Assembly: GCF_050436995.1 (NCBI RefSeq)
Contig: NC_134775.1
Location: forward strand, 7,851,124 to 7,915,123
Direction of reading: 5' to 3'
DNA length: 64,000 bases
DNA from: Anticarsia gemmatalis
Lineage: Eukaryota > Arthropoda > Insecta > Lepidoptera > Erebidae
A program made the position numbers and the translations under genes. Below the pieces are notes generated by a model, which did not search any database, had not been told where the DNA came from, and worked only from the letters and a program-made list of their open reading frames with translations. Positions 63,607 through 64,000 of the stretch are shown here, one piece after another; position 1 is the first letter of the stretch, and each line of letters begins with the position of its first letter.

Positions 63607-64000
63607 ATTGTTACGTTAGTTGTTTATGTTGGTGGCATTGCAATCGTTATAAGAAGATGTAACGTTGTTATACAACGTTAAATGCATTACAGACACGAAA
63701 TAACAGTTATTATGTTCTATGAAATTCCATTACATTTACATGTCAATATATTGTTTCCTAAAAGAATTGCAGCGAAACGTTCTTAGTAAAATTAAGTATT
63801 GCAAAACCAGTAAAAAGAATTTCTGGATGAATATCTGAGAATGGGTCATATAAGGAAGGTGCCCCAGTCAGACTTTTACCAAGGCAAATATTACATACCT
63901 CATCAACCGGTCATTAGAGAAGACTCATTATCCACCAGAATTCGGGTGTTAATATAAATAGTACGGGTGGTAAATAGTGTTCGACGCATCAAGCAAGGTA

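Overview
The window looks like lepidopteran (moth or butterfly) genomic DNA made almost entirely of transposable elements. The evidence is the mix: two R1-clade LINEs, esterase-type and Jockey-like LINEs, Ty3/gypsy and BEL/Pao retrotransposons, short Helitrons ending CTAG, tRNA- and 5S-derived SINEs, hAT, Transib, mariner and Sola-like DNA transposons, and a Polinton/adintovirus-like gene block. I could not support any ordinary host gene, rRNA or tRNA gene. Family names come from reading motifs; no database was searched.

Layout. 1-3147: remnants (retroposon tail, envelope-like fragment, two-exon cysteine module, Helitron). 3148-26085: one degraded Ty3/gypsy pol on the minus strand, split by two insertions. 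The second, 4949-25743, is a hAT-like element flanked by an exact 8-bp duplication (GTAGGTAC). Inside it sit a Harbinger-like element (5283-23798, TSD TAA), then LINE-A (R1 clade, plus strand, 5779-23670, 14-bp TSD), then LINE-B (R1 clade, minus strand, 7256-19462, 14-bp TSD), then a young gypsy-like LTR retrotransposon (9516-15277, 183-bp LTRs differing at one base, 4-bp TSD). Each host reading frame resumes exactly when the insert and one TSD copy are subtracted.

26160-34015: a gypsy integrase fragment and a dead Jockey-like LINE (minus strand), split by a Transib element (27673-33585, TSD CGGCG). The Transib itself carries a second DDE transposon with a C-terminal SWIM zinc finger (about 30515-33541). 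34129-38152: a LINE ORF1, then about 2.9 kb of an uninterrupted 5-bp satellite.

38163-53630: a decayed virus-like morphogenesis block. A partial copy A, a longer copy B and a partial copy C carry a PLA2-domain minor capsid protein, an adenain-type protease, a penton-like protein, a small basic protein, a double-jelly-roll capsid protein, and (copy C) one further conserved gene. It is broken by a Helitron, an esterase-type LINE (41339-47400), inverted SINEs and an unclassified DDE transposon (49752-52513, TSD TTA, about 150-bp TIRs). No polymerase, integrase or packaging ATPase is visible.

53631-64000: SINEs, an AT repeat, and a BEL/Pao gag-pol split by a Sola-like transposon (55602-61548, TSD ATCT) that itself holds a Helitron-like element and a dead mariner. 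Then come a 472-bp palindromic element, another 5S-like SINE and a possible isolated exon. The nesting gives a relative order of insertion events. The LTR retrotransposon at 9516-15277 is the most recent event that can be dated from the sequence alone.
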